This document shows positions 61,244 to 64,000 of a DNA stretch of 64,000 bases, in pieces (position 1 is the first letter of the stretch; each line of letters begins with the position of its first letter). The stretch covers positions 13,301 through 77,300 of the forward strand of contig JANNRA010000118.1 of the NCBI GenBank assembly GCA_031401035.1, read 5' to 3'. Under the pieces are notes generated by a model. That model was not told the origin of the DNA. It made no database searches and saw nothing but the letters and a program-made list of their open reading frames with translations. The stretch is from JANNRA01 sp031401035. Lineage in GTDB: Bacteria > Desulfobacterota > Binatia > HRBIN30 > CADEER01. The position numbers and the translations under genes were made by a program.

Positions 61244-63910
61244 TCAGCTCGCCGGCAGCGCCGTCGACGGCGCGCCGGCGGGGGGCGGAGGCACGGGCGC
61301 CGGCGCCGCCAGGGCCGCCGCACTCTCCAGCGTCAGCTGCGCGAACGCCGCCGTATCGTCGCGGCCCTTGATCTGGAAGTAGGCGAACGGCGAGCCGTCG
61401 CGATGCGCGACGCGCAACTCGATCGCCTGCCCGGGCGTGATATCCGCCGCCGGGACCAGCAGGCGCCAGGCGCCGGAGAGATTGTTGCCCTCCGTCTCGG
61501 GCAGAAACTCGAGCACGTAGGGCCCGTTCGTCCAGCGCTGCGGCGTCGCCATCCGGCCGGTCGGGAAGGTCAGGGCGAGGCGGCGATTGACCCACAACTC
61601 GGCGGTGCCGGGCGACTCGCTCAGGGCGGCGGTGAAATCGAAGACCGTCGGCGCGCGCGTCGGCACCGGGTCGGTGCTCCACACCACCTGGCCGTCGCCG
61701 TCCTCGAGCGCCTGCCACCAGGCCGGGGCATTGCCGCGATAGTCACTGAAGAGCTCCGAGCGGCGGCTGGCGCGGCCGACCGCGGCAAAGCCGTCGACCT
61801 GCTGGGTCGGCACTTCCGGCCGACCGGCGAGCGCCGGCGCCGGCACCGTCGGTCGCACCACGACGTCGGGCATGTCGCGACCGTCGGCGCCGACGACGCG
61901 GGCAGTGAAGTACCAATCGCCGGTCTGCTTGCAGACCTTGAGCAACAGCTGGTTGGCGCCGACCTGGAGCTGAATCGGCCAGCGCTGCGGCTCCGGCGCC
62001 ACCGTCACCATACGCTCGGTCAGCGGCTGCCCATTCACCCACGCCTGCAGCGACTGTGAGGCAGCGCCGATCTCCAGCGTGGCGCGGCGCGGCGTCGGCG
62101 CGTCGAGCTGGGTCGTCGCGTAGGCGCACAGCCATTCGAGTGGCTTGCCCGCCGCCTCGGCGCTGGGACGATAGAACGTGTTGAGGTCGATGCGCACGAA
62201 CTGCGGCACGACGCGCCGCCAGTAGACCGGCCCCCAGGCGCCGTCCACCGCCTCGGCTTGCAGGGCCTCCGGCGGCACGAAGCTGCTGGCGACGCCGGCG
62301 TTGCCGGCATTGGAGAACGGGCCCAACAAGAGCCACTCGCGCAGGAAGCGCTTGCGGCTGCGCACCTCGGCGATGACGAACTCGGGGCGACCGTCGGGTC
62401 GCAGCACCCGATGCAACTCGCTGTAATCGTCGAACAGGCGCAGGTCGTCCTCGCGCACCGCCGCCAGGATGCGCTGATTCATTTCGTAGCGCCCGTACTC
62501 CGCCGGATCGAGGATGAGATAGCCGTGCTCGCGCACCGACGGCGCGCCGCCGGCTCGATCCGCATTGTAGAAAGCGGCGAAGATCTGCGGCATGTTCACC
62601 CGCGTCGCCGTGAGGAGCAGCAGATCGTACTGATCCCGGCGCGACTCCATGAACTGGATCGTCTCGCGATAGCCGAACTGGAACTCCGGGGCCGCCACCT
62701 GCGGATAGACGGTCGTGTAGGCCAGCGCATACCGCTGCCCCTCACGTCCGAGTGCCAGCAGCAGGGCCGCTACCGCCGCCGCCTGCAGCAGGCGCGCGGC
62801 GACGGGCCATGGCACCAGGCGGCGCAGCGCGTCGAGCACCAGGGTCGCACCGGCGGCCGCCACCAGGCAGAAGCCGGCGACGCCGATGAATCCGCGCGAG
62901 GCGCTCGGCGCCTCGTTCATCATCGCCGGCGCGAGCGGATAGATGACCAGCCACCAGAGAAACAGCTTGCCCTCGGGGCGACCAGGCCACAGGCACCACA
63001 GCAGGCCGAGGCCGAGCAGCGGCAGCATCGCCCAATACAGTTCACCGAACCCCGGCACCGCGTGGCGCAGCAGCGGATCGCCGCGCTCGAAGAGGAAGCT
63101 GCGCGAGAAAAAGCGCTGGTACTGTTCGCCGACGCGGCGCAGGTTGTCGGCCGCCGAACGCGCGGAGTCGAGGACGGTGGTGCGGCTGAAGTACTGGCTG
63201 GACCGCTCGCGCTGCTGGTAGTCGAAGACCGCCAGGGGCAGGGCCGTAGCGATCATCAGCCCCACCGCCAGCGCCGCGGTGCCGCGCACCGCCCACAGGC
63301 GGCGGCCGTAGAGCAGCAACGCTGCCAGCAGGAAGAGCGGCACGAACAGCTTCGCCGGGCCGTAGGTGTAGAGGCTGAGCGAGAAGAGCGGTCCGGCGGC
63401 GAGCAGCCAGCGCGGCCGGCCGCGCACCCCGGCCACCAGTGCGGCGACGGCGAAGACGAAGACGGCGGGGAACGAGATCAGCTCGAAGGCGATGCGGCTG
63501 AAGTGCACGTGCCAGGGGACGACCGCCAGCAGCAACGCCGCTACCAGGCCACCGGCGGCGCCGAAAGCGAGGCGGCCGAGCAGCCCGATGCCGAGCACGG
63601 TGGCGATACCGAACAGCGCCGCGGTGAGGCGAACGCTGAACTCGCTCAGGCCGAAGACCCCGATCGGCCCCATGGCGGCATAGATGAAGACCGGGTTCTT
63701 GTAGCTGACGCCGAACGACCAGATGTAGAGCGGCAGCCAGGCCCCGGTCTCGTCACGACCGGTGTGCAGAATCGAATGCGCGTTGAACCCGAGGCCCGCC
63801 TCGTCGCAGAACAGGCCCGGCGGCAAGGTGTCGAGAGCGGCGATGCGCAGGACGGCGGCGGCGACGGTGATCGCCAGCAGGCCGGCCCAGAAGAGACGTC
63901 GCGACAGCAC
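61244..63910 (-). CDS. PMT/ArnT-type membrane glycosyltransferase with exported C-terminal domains
   Basis: The 888-aa protein has about eleven membrane helices in residues 1-400 with the catalytic-type acid pair in LFCDEAGLGFNAHS, VSYKNPVFIYAAMGP and WHVHFSRIAFE, a polyprenyl-phosphate-dependent (GT39/GT83-like) fold. Residues about 420-860 are soluble and face the periplasm; they contain two beta-rich parts (RREWLLLGPF-like, LQAWVNGQPL and VWSTDPVP, WVNRRLALTFP) resembling carbohydrate-binding sandwiches. The tail is Ala/Pro-rich. GTG 63910 follows AGGAG. It is upstream of the ECF genes with a 6-nt gap. Confidence 0.83.
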   Translation of the reverse strand: MLSRRLFWAGLLAITVAAAVLRIAALDTLPPGLFCDEAGLGFNAHSILHTGRDETGAWLPLYIWSFGVSYKNPVFIYAAMGPIGVFGLSEFSVRLTAALFGIATVLGIGLLGRLAFGAAGGLVAALLLAVVPWHVHFSRIAFELISFPAVFVFAVAALVAGVRGRPRWLLAAGPLFSLSLYTYGPAKLFVPLFLLAALLLYGRRLWAVRGTAALAVGLMIATALPLAVFDYQQRERSSQYFSRTTVLDSARSAADNLRRVGEQYQRFFSRSFLFERGDPLLRHAVPGFGELYWAMLPLLGLGLLWCLWPGRPEGKLFLWWLVIYPLAPAMMNEAPSASRGFIGVAGFCLVAAAGATLVLDALRRLVPWPVAARLLQAAAVAALLLALGREGQRYALAYTTVYPQVAAPEFQFGYRETIQFMESRRDQYDLLLLTATRVNMPQIFAAFYNADRAGGAPSVREHGYLILDPAEYGRYEMNQRILAAVREDDLRLFDDYSELHRVLRPDGRPEFVIAEVRSRKRFLREWLLLGPFSNAGNAGVASSFVPPEALQAEAVDGAWGPVYWRRVVPQFVRIDLNTFYRPSAEAAGKPLEWLCAYATTQLDAPTPRRATLEIGAASQSLQAWVNGQPLTERMVTVAPEPQRWPIQLQVGANQLLLKVCKQTGDWYFTARVVGADGRDMPDVVVRPTVPAPALAGRPEVPTQQVDGFAAVGRASRRSELFSDYRGNAPAWWQALEDGDGQVVWSTDPVPTRAPTVFDFTAALSESPGTAELWVNRRLALTFPTGRMATPQRWTNGPYVLEFLPETEGNNLSGAWRLLVPAADITPGQAIELRVAHRDGSPFAYFQIKGRDDTAAFAQLTLESAAALAAPAPVPPPPAGAPSTALPAS

Positions 63911-64000
63911 GGGAACTGCTCCTAACGGGAACCACGCTCCGGCTCCAGCCCCCCGCGCATGTGGAGTGCGGCGCGTCAGCGCCGCTGGCTCGGCGCGGCG
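63911..64000. other. Window-edge region upstream of the glycosyltransferase
   Basis: This 90-base stretch holds the ribosome-binding site of the glycosyltransferase gene (AGGAG) and a short GGCGC/GCGCC inverted repeat near 63969-63982. I see no gene start or clear promoter. Confidence 0.4.

Noticed and set aside
62258..63925. 555-codon plus-strand open frame opposite the glycosyltransferase
   Set aside because: Composition (Gln/Arg/His-rich) is that of an antisense shadow; the minus-strand frame has clear membrane helices and family motifs.

Overview
This 64 kb window is GC-rich chromosomal DNA from a Gram-negative (diderm) bacterium. It is densely coded, with most gaps under 100 bases and many genes joined by 4-nt GTGA or ATGA overlaps. 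Gene content and order (RpoH-type sigma factor, DUF1329 protein, Lpp-like lipoproteins, SecA with a SecB-binding tail, queA-tgt-yajC-secD-secF, xseA-xseB-ispA-tlyA, CX4CH cytochrome motif, dockerin-like and DUF4215 modules in exported proteins) fit an uncultivated lineage near the old Deltaproteobacteria, such as Binatota/Desulfobacterota or Myxococcota. No rRNA or other phylogenetic marker is present to settle this. I saw no rRNA, tRNA, CRISPR array, transposase, integrase or prophage.

Layout. 1-6.4 kb: a partial 2-oxoacid dehydrogenase E2 gene, rnhB, a VanZ-like gene, an orphan GspC-like protein, a PAS-HisKA-receiver protein lacking a kinase ATPase domain, an FrhB-like iron-sulphur flavoprotein, and uvrC with a clear terminator. 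6.4-13.7 kb: AI-2E permease, cupredoxin-like lipoprotein, PuuD-type membrane protein, MFS transporter, membrane-anchored glycoside hydrolase, zinc-ribbon/TPR protein. 13.7-14.9 kb: a remnant of a membrane pyrophosphatase gene and two small alanine-rich lipoproteins. 14.9-18.1 kb: rsmD-coaD-two zinc dehydrogenases, chained by overlapping stop/start codons. 18.1-21.9 kb: exported DsbA-like lipoprotein, cysteine-rich copper monooxygenase with a CX4CH site and a dockerin-like insert, and a DUF4215 protein. 21.9-33.9 kb: argJ, an enlarged secA with an N-terminal membrane hairpin, murI, DUF1329, engB, a CinA-like protein, a ThDP enzyme, rpoH. 33.9-39.9 kb: cbpM-like gene, dnaJ, rpoZ, tlyA, ispA, xseB, xseA, yibQ-like. 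40-47 kb: ctpA, methyltransferase, small HTH protein, recJ, secF, secD, yajC. 47-56.8 kb: tgt, queA, slipin, NfeD, uracil-DNA glycosylase, coaBC, a flippase-like membrane protein, a 59-residue microprotein, a CDP-alcohol phosphatidyltransferase, Mrp, DUF971. 56.9-64 kb: long-chain prenyl synthase, an ECF vitamin transporter (T, AA, S) and a large PMT-type glycosyltransferase.

Most of the window is housekeeping: protein export (secA, secD, secF, yajC), CoA synthesis (coaD, coaBC), queuosine tRNA modification (tgt, queA), DNA repair (uvrC, recJ, xseAB, udg, rnhB), isoprenoids (ispA and a long-chain synthase) and heat shock (rpoH, dnaJ, cbpM-like). The least conventional parts are the exported copper/heme/thiol module at 18.1-21.9 kb, the membrane-tethered SecA, the kinase-less PAS-HisKA-receiver protein beside an FrhB-like protein, the decayed pyrophosphatase gene, the 27-bp inverted repeat inside the ECF ATPase gene, and the unannotated 59-residue gene at 54.5 kb.
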